A stretch of DNA of 64,000 nt from Duganella sp. BuS-21. Lineage in GTDB: Bacteria > Pseudomonadota > Gammaproteobacteria > Burkholderiales > Burkholderiaceae_D. Location of the stretch: the NCBI GenBank assembly GCA_041874725.1, contig CP097466.1:806001-870000 (forward strand). Reading direction: 5' to 3'. Numbering within the stretch: the first letter of the stretch is position 1; every line of letters starts with the position of its first letter. The notes beneath the pieces are model-generated. The model saw only the letters and a list, made by a program, of their open reading frames with translations. It did no database searches and had not been told where the DNA came from. This document shows, piece after piece, positions 29,285 to 37,585 of the stretch. The translations under genes were made by a program, and so were the position numbers.

Positions 29285-30651
29285 CAGGGCCGGACGATGC
29301 CGAGCCGCTCCATGCGGCGGTACAGCGCCTGGCGCGACAGCCCGAGTTCCGCCGCCGCCTGCGCCACCACGCCGCCGGCGCGGCTCAGCGCCAGGCTGAT
29401 GGCGTCGCGGTCCGGTTCGCGGCTGGCTTCCTCGGCGCCGTTGACCGAGCCGCCAAAGCCGCCGTGGCCGGACGGTGCGGCAGGCAGACCAAGATCGCTT
29501 ACCTTGATGATGTCGCCGCTGGCCAGCAGCCCTGCGCGCAGCATGACGTTCTTCAGTTCGCGCACATTGCCGGGCCATGGGTGTGCCAGCAGCGCCGCCT
29601 GCGCGTCGGGATGCAGTTGTTTCTCGGCGCCGAGGAAGTTCATCGCCAGCGGCATGATGTCCATCGGCCGCGCCGCCAGCGGCGGCAAACGCAGTTCGAT
29701 CACGTTCAGGCGGTAGAACAAATCCTCGCGGAAGGTGCCGGCGCGGATCATGGCCTGCAGGTCGGCGTTGGTGGCGCTGATCACGCGCACCATGACCTGC
29801 CGCTCGCGGTTGGAGCCGAGCCGCTCGAAGCGTCCCGTCTCCAGCACGCGCAGCAGCTTCATTTGCCCTGCCAGCGGCAGGTTGCCGATTTCGTCGAGGA
29901 ACAGGGTGCCGCCGTCGGCCGCTTCGAATTTGCCTTCGCGCGCCTTGGAGGCGCCGGTGTAGGCGCCGGCGTCGGCGCCGAACAATTCGGCCTCGATCAA
30001 TTCGGACGGGATCGCGCCGCAGTTGAGCACCACGAAGGGGCCGTTGCGCACCGCCGAATTGGCCTGGATGATTTCCGCGATGCGTTCCTTGCCGGTGCCG
30101 TTGGGACCGGAGATCAGCACCGGCACGTCGGCGCGCGCGACCTGGCAGGCCAGGTGGATCACACGTTCGGTGGCCGGGTCCTGGAACACCATGCCGCGCA
30201 GGTCATGGCCGCGTTCCAGTTCGCGGCGCTGGCGCAACTCGCCTTGCACGCGCTGCTGCAAGGCGCGCTTGGCCTGTCCCAGTTCGATCAGGTTGTTGAC
30301 GGTGGCGATCAGCTTGTGGTCGTCCCACGGCTTGGCCAGGTAGTCGGCGGCGCCGGCCTTGATCAGGTCCACCGCCGCGTTCAGGTGGGTCCAGGCGGTG
30401 AGCAGGATCACCGGCAGGTCGGGATAGCGGTCGCGGATGGCGCCGAACAGCGCCGTGCCTTCCTCGCCCGAGGTGGTGTCGGCGCTGAAGTTCATGTCCT
30501 GGATGACCAGGTCCACGCTGTGCTGCTCCAGCATGGCCAGTCCGGCTTCCGGTGAGGCGGCGCGCAGCGCGGCGATATCGTGCAGCGAAAACAGCACGTC
30601 GAGGGCCACGGACACGGCCGCGTTGTCGTCAATAATCAGTACGGTAGGCAT
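29284..30651 (-). CDS. Sigma-54-dependent (NtrC-type) response regulator
   Basis: 455 residues from ATG 30651. The receiver domain begins TVLIIDDNAAV, with the phosphorylated Asp in LVIQDMNF and the conserved Lys in YLAKPWDD. The AAA+ domain has Walker A GPNGTGKE (usually GESGTGKE), Walker B GTLFLDEIGNLP, and the sigma-54 contact loop as GAYTGA, a tolerated variant of GAFTGA. A Fis-type helix-turn-helix ends the protein (VVAQAAAELGLSRQALYRRMERLG). It activates RpoN promoters. The adaptor/ABC operon it belongs to begins with a sigma-54 promoter and CGGACA repeats, and so does the tldD/tldE operon; these are its most likely targets. Confidence 0.95.
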   Translation of the reverse strand: MPTVLIIDDNAAVSVALDVLFSLHDIAALRAASPEAGLAMLEQHSVDLVIQDMNFSADTTSGEEGTALFGAIRDRYPDLPVILLTAWTHLNAAVDLIKAGAADYLAKPWDDHKLIATVNNLIELGQAKRALQQRVQGELRQRRELERGHDLRGMVFQDPATERVIHLACQVARADVPVLISGPNGTGKERIAEIIQANSAVRNGPFVVLNCGAIPSELIEAELFGADAGAYTGASKAREGKFEAADGGTLFLDEIGNLPLAGQMKLLRVLETGRFERLGSNRERQVMVRVISATNADLQAMIRAGTFREDLFYRLNVIELRLPPLAARPMDIMPLAMNFLGAEKQLHPDAQAALLAHPWPGNVRELKNVMLRAGLLASGDIIKVSDLGLPAAPSGHGGFGGSVNGAEEASREPDRDAISLALSRAGGVVAQAAAELGLSRQALYRRMERLGIVRP

Positions 30652-30702
30652 GCCGCAAGCATAACATTGTCGCGGCATGCCGGGGACTGCATTCATGATC
30701 GA

Positions 30703-31938
30703 TCAGGCGCTGCGCGTGGCCGTCGCCGGCGAGATGCTGGCCGCCCGCCACGCCGGTCCGTACACCGCCAGGATGCCCAGCGCCCAGAAGATTGCGGCGC
30801 CGCCGATCAGGTATTCGGGCGGCAGGCGCGGCATCTCCAGCTTGCTCACCAACAGCTGGTTCAGGCCCAGCGCCAGCAGCACACCGGCCGTGACGCCGGC
30901 GCTGGTGATCATGAAGTTCTCGGTGATGAAGTAGCGCAGGATATCGATGCGGCGCGCACCCAGGGCGCGGCGCACGCCGATCTGCTTGCGGCGCTGCGTG
31001 ACCCACAAGCTGGCCATGCCGACGATGCCGCTGGCGGTGATCAGCAACAGCAGCACGCTCACCGTCACCAGCATCCACGCCAGCGCGTTGTCCGAGCGAT
31101 AGCGGTCGCTGCGGAATTCGATCATGCTCTTGGCGCGGGTGACCACCGGCATCGACGAGGCGGCGCGGATCGCTTCCGCCGTCTCCTTCATCGCGCGGTC
31201 CAGTTGCCCCGGCTCGGCGCGCACGGTGTAGCTGACCACTTCTTCGCCGGTCAGGCGGGCCGGCGAGATGGTCGAGTATTCGCCGCTGTCGCCGATTTGC
31301 GCGCCCGGTGTTTGCAGCCTTTCCACCACGCCGATCACCTGCGAGCTGCGTGCCTTGTCGCCGGTGCCGAAGTACAGCGTCTTGCCGACCCAGCTGGTTT
31401 GGCCCGGCCACATTTTCTCCGCCAGGGTGCGCGTGACCAGCGCCACGTTGGGGAAGTCCTCGCTGGTGTGAGTATCGATCTCCGGGATCTCACCGGGATT
31501 GAAGTCGCGTCCCTCGACCAGCTTCAGGCCCCAGGTTTTCACCAGCGGATCGCCGACCGTGTACAGCGTCGACTGCACGGTGGAGCGGGTCTGCTTGCGG
31601 TCGGACGCCATGCCGGTGTAGTTGCCGGAACGTGACAGCGGCATCTGGCTGGTGTTCGCCACCGACAGCACGCCGGGCACCGCGCGCAGCGCGGCCGTGT
31701 CCCTGCGCTGCGTGGCCAACTGGTCTTCGTGGCCGCCTTGCTTGAGGTGGCGCACCGACAGCACGAAGATGTCTTCTTCGCGTTCCAGCCCGGAAGAGCG
31801 GGCCGACACGGCCTGGCGTTCGTGCACAATGTGCAGGGCGTTGGCCAGGATGGCGAGGCTGAGGGCGACCTGGATCGCCACCAGCACCGGGCCGGTTTTA
31901 CTACGCAGCAGCGCAGACAGGATAGGACGGATTTCCAT
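30703..31938 (-). CDS. ABC transporter permease, MacB/FtsX type (second)
   Basis: A 411-residue permease. It has an N-terminal membrane helix (about residues 17-37, VLVAIQVALSLAILANALHIV), a MacB-like periplasmic core domain, and then three C-terminal membrane helices of the FtsX domain (MLVTVSVLLLLITASGIVGM and two more). The conserved cytoplasmic VTQRRKQIGVRRALGARR lies between them. It starts 12 bases after the first permease stop and is followed by the regulator gene after 51 bases. With 31951-33264 it would form a heterodimeric membrane part that moves substrate from the periplasm outward, not across the inner membrane, as for MacB. Confidence 0.92.
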   Translation of the reverse strand: MEIRPILSALLRSKTGPVLVAIQVALSLAILANALHIVHERQAVSARSSGLEREEDIFVLSVRHLKQGGHEDQLATQRRDTAALRAVPGVLSVANTSQMPLSRSGNYTGMASDRKQTRSTVQSTLYTVGDPLVKTWGLKLVEGRDFNPGEIPEIDTHTSEDFPNVALVTRTLAEKMWPGQTSWVGKTLYFGTGDKARSSQVIGVVERLQTPGAQIGDSGEYSTISPARLTGEEVVSYTVRAEPGQLDRAMKETAEAIRAASSMPVVTRAKSMIEFRSDRYRSDNALAWMLVTVSVLLLLITASGIVGMASLWVTQRRKQIGVRRALGARRIDILRYFITENFMITSAGVTAGVLLALGLNQLLVSKLEMPRLPPEYLIGGAAIFWALGILAVYGPAWRAASISPATATRSA

Positions 31939-31950
31939 GATGGTGCTCGC

Positions 31951-33264
31951 TTATTGGGATTTGAGTTGCAGCGCCGGCGTCACCTGGCAGGCGCGCCAGG
32001 TTGGCAGCAGGCCGGCCAGGATGGCCGACAGCACGGCCAGCAGGAAGGTGGTCAGCAGCATCACCCAGTCCATATGCGCGACCAGCGTCAGCGCCTTGGA
32101 CTGCATGGCGATCAGCGCCAGCGCACCGAAGGCCAGCAGCAGGCCGAGCGCACCGCCGACCAGGCCGACCACCGTGGTCTCGATCAGAAACTGGGTGAAG
32201 ATCTCGCGGCGCGAGGCGCCCAGCGCGCGGCGGATGCCGACTTCGGCGGCGCGCACCGAGAACTTCGCCAGCAGCAGGCCGATGGTGTTGACCAGGCACA
32301 GGGCCAGGAAACCGAACGCCAGCCAGGCCGACAGCTTGTTGTCGTTGCCGACCACCTTCATGTAGTCGAGCCACTCGCGCACATCGTACAGCTTGTTCGG
32401 CGCGGCGCGCTTCAGGCGACCCAGCTTGCGCTGCTCGATGGCGTAGCTGTCGAGGAAGCTTTGCAGTTCGGCGCGGTCGGCGGCGCTGCGGGTTTCAATC
32501 CAGCCCTGGATCCAGGTGCATTCCGAATCGAGGAAGGCCTGGTAGCCGGGGGCGATATCCTCGTAGCAGCTGGTGCTGCCGTTGCGCTGCATTTCGTGGC
32601 GCACGGCGTTGCTGAACGGGATGTACATCTCGGTCTCTTCACTGAACGGGCCTTCGCTGCCGATGATGCGGTGGAAGCGCGGCACCACCTTCCAGTTGTC
32701 GATCACGCCGACGATCTGGTATTGGAAGCCGGCCAGCGTCATGCGCTGGCCGACCGGGTCGGTGTCGCCATACAGCTTGGCCGCCAGTTTACGGCTCAGC
32801 ACCACCACGTCGGCGCCGCTCTTGTCGTCGGCCGGACTCCAGCCCTGGCCGTGCAGGAACGGCGCTTCAAACATGTTGAAGAAGTCGCCGTAGGCGGCCA
32901 GGCCGGAAGCATTGAAGGCGCTGATGTCCTTGCGCGCCGGTTCCAGCGCCAGCGAGATGCCGAAGATCATGGTGCGGCGTTCGCCGGCTTTGCTGTTCAC
33001 AAGGTTCATGGCGTCGCGGTAGCTGAGCTGGCGGTCGTCCGGTTCGTCGCCCGGCTTGTAGTTGTCGGCCGCGCCGTTGTCGATCAGCGGCACGAACAGG
33101 CGGTCGCTCTTGTGCGGCATCGGGTCGCCCGACATCACATGCAGGATGGTCAGCGTGGACACGCTGGCGGCCACGCCGATGGCCAGCGTCAGCACCATCA
33201 GCGCGGTCAGCGCCGGATTGCGGCGCAGGCTGCGCAGGCCGAGGAGGAAGTAGTATTGGAACAT
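31951..33264 (-). CDS. ABC transporter permease, MacB/FtsX type (first)
   Basis: 437 residues from the ATG at 33264 (MFQYYFLLGLRSLRRNPALTAL), which has AGGGG upstream and begins ten bases after the ATPase stop. A start seven codons earlier would overlap the ATPase gene. There is an N-terminal helix (about 22-45), a periplasmic core domain with SGADVVVLSRKLAAKLYGDTDPVGQ, and a C-terminal FtsX domain with three helices and VRAAEVGIRRALGASRREIF. It forms the transporter with the ATPase at 33275-33973, the second permease, and the adaptor at 33994-35262. Confidence 0.92.
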   Translation of the reverse strand: MFQYYFLLGLRSLRRNPALTALMVLTLAIGVAASVSTLTILHVMSGDPMPHKSDRLFVPLIDNGAADNYKPGDEPDDRQLSYRDAMNLVNSKAGERRTMIFGISLALEPARKDISAFNASGLAAYGDFFNMFEAPFLHGQGWSPADDKSGADVVVLSRKLAAKLYGDTDPVGQRMTLAGFQYQIVGVIDNWKVVPRFHRIIGSEGPFSEETEMYIPFSNAVRHEMQRNGSTSCYEDIAPGYQAFLDSECTWIQGWIETRSAADRAELQSFLDSYAIEQRKLGRLKRAAPNKLYDVREWLDYMKVVGNDNKLSAWLAFGFLALCLVNTIGLLLAKFSVRAAEVGIRRALGASRREIFTQFLIETTVVGLVGGALGLLLAFGALALIAMQSKALTLVAHMDWVMLLTTFLLAVLSAILAGLLPTWRACQVTPALQLKSQ

Positions 33265-33274
33265 GCTGCGCCCC

Positions 33275-33973
33275 TTACGCGACATTGGACAGCGACGGCG
33301 ACTTGCGCACCAGGTCCGACACCTGGCCGTCGATGATGTGGACGTTGCGCTGGGTGCGCACGGCCAGTTCGGGATCGTGGGTCACCATCAGGATGGTGGT
33401 GCCCTGGGCGTTGATTTCTTCCAGCAGCTCCATCACGCCGCGCGCCATTTGCGTATCGAGGTTGCCGGTCGGTTCATCGGCCAGCAGCAGCTTGGGCGAG
33501 CCGGCCAGCGCGCGCGCGATCGCCACGCGCTGCTGCTGGCCGCCGGACAGTTCGGCCGGGTAGTGTTTCATGCGCGAGGCCAGGCCGACCTTGGACAGCG
33601 CGTCCTCGATGCGCTCCTTGCGCTCGGCGGCGTTGAAGCCGCGATAGCGCAGCGGCACGTCGACGTTATCGAACAGCGACAGGTCGGGAATCAGGTTGAA
33701 ACCCTGGAAGATGAAGCCCAGTTTTTCATTGCGCAGGCGCGAGCGGGCGTTGTCGTCCATGCCCTTGACGTTGATGCCGTCGAGGACATACTCGCCGTCG
33801 GTGAATTCCTCCAGCAGGCCGGCGATGTTGAGGAAGCTGGTTTTGCCGGAGCCCGAAGGACCGGTGACGGTGACGAATTCGCCTTGCTTGACGTCGATCT
33901 CGAAACCGCGCAGCGCGTGGGTTTCGATCATGTGGGTGCGATAGACTTTGCTCAGGTTTTTCATGCGCAGCAT
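33275..33973 (-). CDS. ABC transporter ATPase, MacB/LolD type
   Basis: A 232-residue ATPase. Walker A is at residues 38-45 (GPSGSGKT), the Q-loop is FIFQGFNLIPDLSLFDNV, the signature is LSGGQQQRVAIARAL, Walker B is KLLLADEPTGNLD and the switch His is in MVTHDPEL. The short linker and the LIPDLS..NV loop are typical of the MacB/LolD class that works with FtsX-type permeases. It lies between the adaptor gene (20 bases upstream) and the first permease. Confidence 0.96.
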   Translation of the reverse strand: MLRMKNLSKVYRTHMIETHALRGFEIDVKQGEFVTVTGPSGSGKTSFLNIAGLLEEFTDGEYVLDGINVKGMDDNARSRLRNEKLGFIFQGFNLIPDLSLFDNVDVPLRYRGFNAAERKERIEDALSKVGLASRMKHYPAELSGGQQQRVAIARALAGSPKLLLADEPTGNLDTQMARGVMELLEEINAQGTTILMVTHDPELAVRTQRNVHIIDGQVSDLVRKSPSLSNVA

Positions 33974-33993
33974 GGTGGTCCTCGTGGGTAAAG

Positions 33994-35262
33994 TTAGTTG
34001 TTGATCGAAATGCGTTCGGCGTTTTCAAAGGTTTCGGTACCGGCGACAACGATCTTGTCGCCTGGTTTCAGGCCGCCGAGGATTTCCACGGCGGAGACGC
34101 TGGTGGCGCCTAGCTTGATCGGGGTGCGGATGGCGATGCCGTCGCGGACCACGTAGGCGAAGCGTCCACCTTCGGATTCGACGAAGGGACCGCGCTGCAC
34201 TATCAGGACGTTCGGCTTCTCATCGATCAGCAGGCGCGCGGTGACGCGCTGGTTCTGGCGCAGGCCGGCCGGCTGTTCGCCGTTGAAGCGCACGCGCGCC
34301 AGCACCTGGTTCTTCACCACTTCCGGCGACAGCGCCGACAGCTTGGCGGTGGTGGTGCCGGTGCCGTAGTTGACTTCCGCCGTCATGCCCAGGCCGATGT
34401 CGGAGACGTAGGTTTCCGGCACTTCCAGCTCGACTTCAAGGCGCGACAGGTCGACCAGGGTCATGAGCGGCGTGTTGGCGGGGACCACGCTGCGGTCGGC
34501 CACCGACAGCGTGCCGATAAAGCCGTCGACCGGCGCGCGCACCGTCAGCTCGTCGACGCGGCGCTGGGCGTTGGAGAGGGTGCTGCGTTGCTGGTCCAGC
34601 TGCTTGATCTTCGATTCCAGTTCCAGCGCCACGTTGTCGTTCTCCAGCACCGCCGCTTCCTTGGCGTGCTTGGAGCGGATCACGGCGGAGTTGACGGCGT
34701 CCTTGGCGCGCTGGTATTCGATCTTGGCGACCGCGCCCTCGTTGGCGACGGCGTCGTAGCGCTCCATGGTGCGCTGGGCCGAGACCCGTTCGATTTCGGC
34801 GGTGTCGGCGTCGCGCTGGGCCAGCAGTTTCTGCTTGCGGGCCAGGATGCGCTGGCGCGAAACGTCGGCTTCGATCTGGGCGTAGGCGGCTTGTTCGCGT
34901 TTCAGGGCGTCCGACAGGTCGGGCGATTCCAGCACGGCGAGGATGTCGCCTTTCTTGACCGTGTCGCCGGCGTGGGCCTTCAGGGTGACGGTGGCCAGCG
35001 ACGGCGCGTACAAGGTCGGGCTGACGGCGGCGACCACGCGGCCGTTGACGGCTGCGTCGCGGATCAGGGTGCCGCGTCCGACTTCGGCGATGCGCAGGCG
35101 CGAGCCGTTGACCGAATGGTCGCTGCCGCGCCAGGTGTGCATCAGCGACCAGCCGGCGGCCAGCAGCGCAACGGCGCCGGCGGCGATGATGAGGCGGCGT
35201 TTGGTGGCCTGGCCTTTGGGCGCAGCGATAACGGCGTCTTGGGAGGAGGTGTCGCGGATCAT
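33994..35262 (-). CDS. MacA/HlyD-type periplasmic adaptor protein
   Basis: 422 residues from ATG 35262. An ATG 17 codons earlier lies upstream of the predicted sigma-54 transcript start (about 35286), so it cannot be used from that promoter. One N-terminal membrane helix (about residues 22-41) is followed by a lipoyl half-motif, a long coiled-coil hairpin (about 120-210), the second lipoyl half (VRAPVDGFIGTLSVADRSVVP), a beta-barrel and a membrane-proximal domain (GLKPGDKIVVAGTE). It would link the MacB-like transporter to an outer-membrane channel such as TolC; none is encoded here. It is the first gene of the operon. Confidence 0.93.
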   Translation of the reverse strand: MIRDTSSQDAVIAAPKGQATKRRLIIAAGAVALLAAGWSLMHTWRGSDHSVNGSRLRIAEVGRGTLIRDAAVNGRVVAAVSPTLYAPSLATVTLKAHAGDTVKKGDILAVLESPDLSDALKREQAAYAQIEADVSRQRILARKQKLLAQRDADTAEIERVSAQRTMERYDAVANEGAVAKIEYQRAKDAVNSAVIRSKHAKEAAVLENDNVALELESKIKQLDQQRSTLSNAQRRVDELTVRAPVDGFIGTLSVADRSVVPANTPLMTLVDLSRLEVELEVPETYVSDIGLGMTAEVNYGTGTTTAKLSALSPEVVKNQVLARVRFNGEQPAGLRQNQRVTARLLIDEKPNVLIVQRGPFVESEGGRFAYVVRDGIAIRTPIKLGATSVSAVEILGGLKPGDKIVVAGTETFENAERISINN

Positions 35263-35296
35263 GGGGCGCTCGGTTGTGAGGAAACGTGCAACATCA

Positions 35297-35312
35297 TGCA
35301 GAAAGCGTGCCA
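35297..35312 (-). promoter_or_regulatory. Sigma-54 promoter of the adaptor/ABC/two-component operon
   Basis: On the minus strand, TGGCACGCTTTCTGCA matches the RpoN consensus TGGCACG-N4-TTGCA at all but one base and has the exact GG-N10-GC spacing. The start would be near 35286, 24 bases before the adaptor ATG at 35262. Confidence 0.82.
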
Positions 35313-35349
35313 TACATTAAGTCATTGATTTTTATAGAATTCCTGCCGA

Positions 35350-35391
35350 TGTCCGCTGTCCGTTCAACGTCCGCCCTGTCCGCGTTGTCCG
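35350..35391 (-). promoter_or_regulatory. CGGACA direct-repeat array, probable activator site
   Basis: On the minus strand CGGACA occurs at 35386-35391, 35377-35382, 35357-35362 and 35350-35355, with a fifth copy at 35368-35373 reading CGGACG. They lie about 64 to 105 bases upstream of the predicted start. This is the same motif, number, orientation and distance as the array before the tldD/tldE operon (5154-5217). The array may also influence the divergent gene at 35435. Confidence 0.7.
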
Positions 35392-35434
35392 GGCCGGACT
35401 TGAAAAATTGTCAATCGTCGCAACGTGGGGCGGC

Positions 35435-36928
35435 ATGAACGATTACCCCTTTGTGCCGAGTGACGTAGCCCTCTACCGCCGCATGCTGTCCGGCGCCGAC
35501 GCTGTGATGGACCAGCAAACCTGGGACGACATGCTGCTGCCGGCCTACAGTGCCGAGCTGGCGCGCGAGACCAGCATCTTCGGGCAGCAAGAGCTGCACC
35601 GGCGCCTGTACGCGGCGGACGATGCGTCTGCGTTGCCCTCGTCGGCGTCGCGCGTGCGCGGCTTGATGGCCGACGACGACGCGCGTCTGCGCCTGCAAAC
35701 CGCCAGCAAGGATCTGCGCCAGGCCGACCGCGAAATCAGTGAAACCTTGTATGGCCCCGAACTGCCACGCGCGCCGCGCTGGTTGCCGGCGCTGGCCTGG
35801 CTGCCGGTGGTGTTCCTGGCATCGGCCGGCGTGGCGCTGATAGCGGGCTGGCTGCCGTTGTGGGGCGTGGCGCTGGTCGCGTGGCTGGCGCTGTGCGGCA
35901 TCCAGGCGCGCTTTCACGAAACGGTGCAGGCGTGGGAGCGCATCCTCGCCAGCATGCAGCTGATGCTGCGCGCGCATACGCTGCTGGGCGAGATCGATCC
36001 GCGCTTTGCCAACGACGCCGCGCAGGCCGGCAAGCTGAATCGCCGCATCAGCCGTTCGCTGGCGTCGCGCATGCCGGGCGTGAGCGAGTATGCCGACTGG
36101 CTATGGCTGGCCAATGTGCGCCACCACTTCCGCAGCCGCGACGTGGTGCGCGAGAATATCGACTTCCTGCGCGGCAGCTTCGAGCGCGTGGCGATGCTGG
36201 ATGCGGACCTGGCGCTGGCACGTCACCTGGCAAAGGCCGACGTGTATTGCTGGGCGGAGCAGGGCGATGCGGTGGAGTTGGAGCAGGTTGTGCATCCGCT
36301 GTTGGCCGATGCGGCGGCGCTGGACTTCGGCATGGCGCGCAAGGGCGTGTTCATCTCCGGCCAGAACGGCGTCGGCAAGAGCACCTTGCTGCGCACGGTG
36401 GGGCTGAGCCTTGTCACGGCGCGGGCCTTCGGATTTTGCTACGCCAGGCGCGCGGTGACGCCGCTGCTGCCCGTGTATGCCAGCATGCAGAACGAAGATG
36501 CGCTGGGTGCCGGCGAAAGCTTCTACATGGCCGAATTGCGGCGCGGGCAGGAGTTGCTGGCGCTGTCGGCGCAGCGGCCGGCGATCTTCATCATCGACGA
36601 GATTTTCCGTGGCACGAATTACCTGGAATCGGTATCGGCGGCAGCGGCGGTGCTGCACACGCTGGCGCAGCAGGGGCGGGTGGTGGTGGCCTCGCACCAT
36701 CTGGTGCTGGCGTCGCTGCTGTCGGACTGCCTGGAACCGTGGTGCGTGCGGCGTACCGGCGGGCAATGGCAACTCGCGCCCGGCCTGCTCCAGCACACCA
36801 ACGGCATCACCCTCCTGGCCGAACGCGGCTTCGCTCCCGCCATCACCAGCAAAGCCGACCGCATCCACGCCTGGCTCAGCGACTACATGGCCCATCCTGC
36901 GGACCGCACCCTGATTTCGCTCACTTGA
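35435..36928 (+). CDS. Membrane-anchored MutS-like ATPase
   Basis: 497 residues from ATG 35435, which has a GGGGCGG stretch upstream; an in-frame TTG at 35408 is the alternative. Two membrane helices are predicted at about residues 112-155 (WLPALAWLPVVFLAS, GWLPLWGVALVAWLAL). A helical clamp-like region follows, then a MutS-type ATPase with Walker A SGQNGVGKST at about 306-315, Walker B IFIIDEIFRGTN and the H-loop VVVASHHLVL. The mismatch-recognition and connector domains of MutS are absent. It is a MutS-family protein of unknown function, not a mismatch-repair gene. It is divergent from the adaptor operon. Confidence 0.85.
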   Translation: MNDYPFVPSDVALYRRMLSGADAVMDQQTWDDMLLPAYSAELARETSIFGQQELHRRLYAADDASALPSSASRVRGLMADDDARLRLQTASKDLRQADREISETLYGPELPRAPRWLPALAWLPVVFLASAGVALIAGWLPLWGVALVAWLALCGIQARFHETVQAWERILASMQLMLRAHTLLGEIDPRFANDAAQAGKLNRRISRSLASRMPGVSEYADWLWLANVRHHFRSRDVVRENIDFLRGSFERVAMLDADLALARHLAKADVYCWAEQGDAVELEQVVHPLLADAAALDFGMARKGVFISGQNGVGKSTLLRTVGLSLVTARAFGFCYARRAVTPLLPVYASMQNEDALGAGESFYMAELRRGQELLALSAQRPAIFIIDEIFRGTNYLESVSAAAAVLHTLAQQGRVVVASHHLVLASLLSDCLEPWCVRRTGGQWQLAPGLLQHTNGITLLAERGFAPAITSKADRIHAWLSDYMAHPADRTLISLT

Positions 36929-36972
36929 GTTCGTTTATGTTGGCGTTGACGCCAGCGGAAAGGCGGCCTATT

Positions 36973-36992
36973 ATTTCTGTACTGACAGAAAT
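36973..36992. promoter_or_regulatory. Operator palindrome 1 of the GbsR/MarR regulator
   Basis: ATTTCTGT-ACTG-ACAGAAAT is a perfect inverted repeat 11 bases before the regulator ATG. The same half-sites recur at 37546-37565 directly after the gene. Placement before its own gene and before the next transcription unit fits autoregulation by the product of 37004-37531. Confidence 0.7.
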
Positions 36993-37003
36993 TAGAGAAA
37001 TTC

Positions 37004-37531
37004 ATGCATCTCACGCCCACCGTTCAAAAATACATCCTCCACTGGGGCGAGATGGGCGCGCGCTGGGGTGTTAATCGCACCGTGGCGCAGATTCATGCCT
37101 TGCTGTTCCTGGCCAACCAGCCGCTGCACGCCGAGGAGATCGCCGAGACGCTGAACGTGGCGCGCTCCAATGTCAGCAACAGCCTGAAAGAGCTGCAAAG
37201 TTGGGGGCTGGTGCGGATCAGTCATGTGGCCGGCGACCGTCGCGACCACTTCCTCGCCCTGCAGGACGTGTGGGAAGTCTTCCGGGTCATCGTGGAAGAG
37301 CGCAAGAAGCGCGAGATCGATCCGACCCTGACGGTCTTGCGCGCTTGCGCCGTGGAGGCCGAAAGCGATCCGCAGCTGGAGCACGCCACCAAGGTCAAGA
37401 TGGACCAGGTGCTGGCGTTCCTGGAAATGCTGGGCACGACCTATGACGACTACAGGCATCTCCCGCCCGCCACCATGCAGCGCTTCCTGAAAATGGGCGG
37501 CAAAGTCGCCCGTATGCTTGGTAGCGAATAA
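37004..37531 (+). CDS. GbsR/MarR-family transcriptional regulator
   Basis: 175 residues. The N-terminal winged helix follows the GbsR pattern: GARWGVNRTVAQIHALLFLANQPLHAEEIAETLNVARSN (read in parts), then SLKELQSWGLVR and a wing with GDRRDHFLAL. A helical C-terminal dimerisation part follows (VEERKKREIDPTL to the end). In Bacillus GbsR senses choline; many proteobacterial members control unrelated membrane genes. It is flanked by two copies of the same palindrome, so it probably represses itself and the downstream genes 37586-38762. Confidence 0.88.
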   Translation: MHLTPTVQKYILHWGEMGARWGVNRTVAQIHALLFLANQPLHAEEIAETLNVARSNVSNSLKELQSWGLVRISHVAGDRRDHFLALQDVWEVFRVIVEERKKREIDPTLTVLRACAVEAESDPQLEHATKVKMDQVLAFLEMLGTTYDDYRHLPPATMQRFLKMGGKVARMLGSE

Positions 37532-37545
37532 AAATTTGATCAAGT

Positions 37546-37565
37546 ATTTCTGTTTCGACAGAAAT
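37546..37565. promoter_or_regulatory. Operator palindrome 2 of the GbsR/MarR regulator
   Basis: ATTTCTGT-TTCG-ACAGAAAT has half-sites identical to those of 36973-36992 with a different spacer. It lies 20 bases before the small frame at 37586 and controls, by inference, the unit ending in the TIGR01777 gene. Confidence 0.7.
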
Positions 37566-37585
37566 TACAGACGGAGGTAGCCCAC

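Noticed and set aside
35435..36928. DNA mismatch repair protein MutS
   Set aside because: Only the ATPase and clamp-like part are present, and two membrane helices precede them; mismatch recognition is not possible with this architecture.
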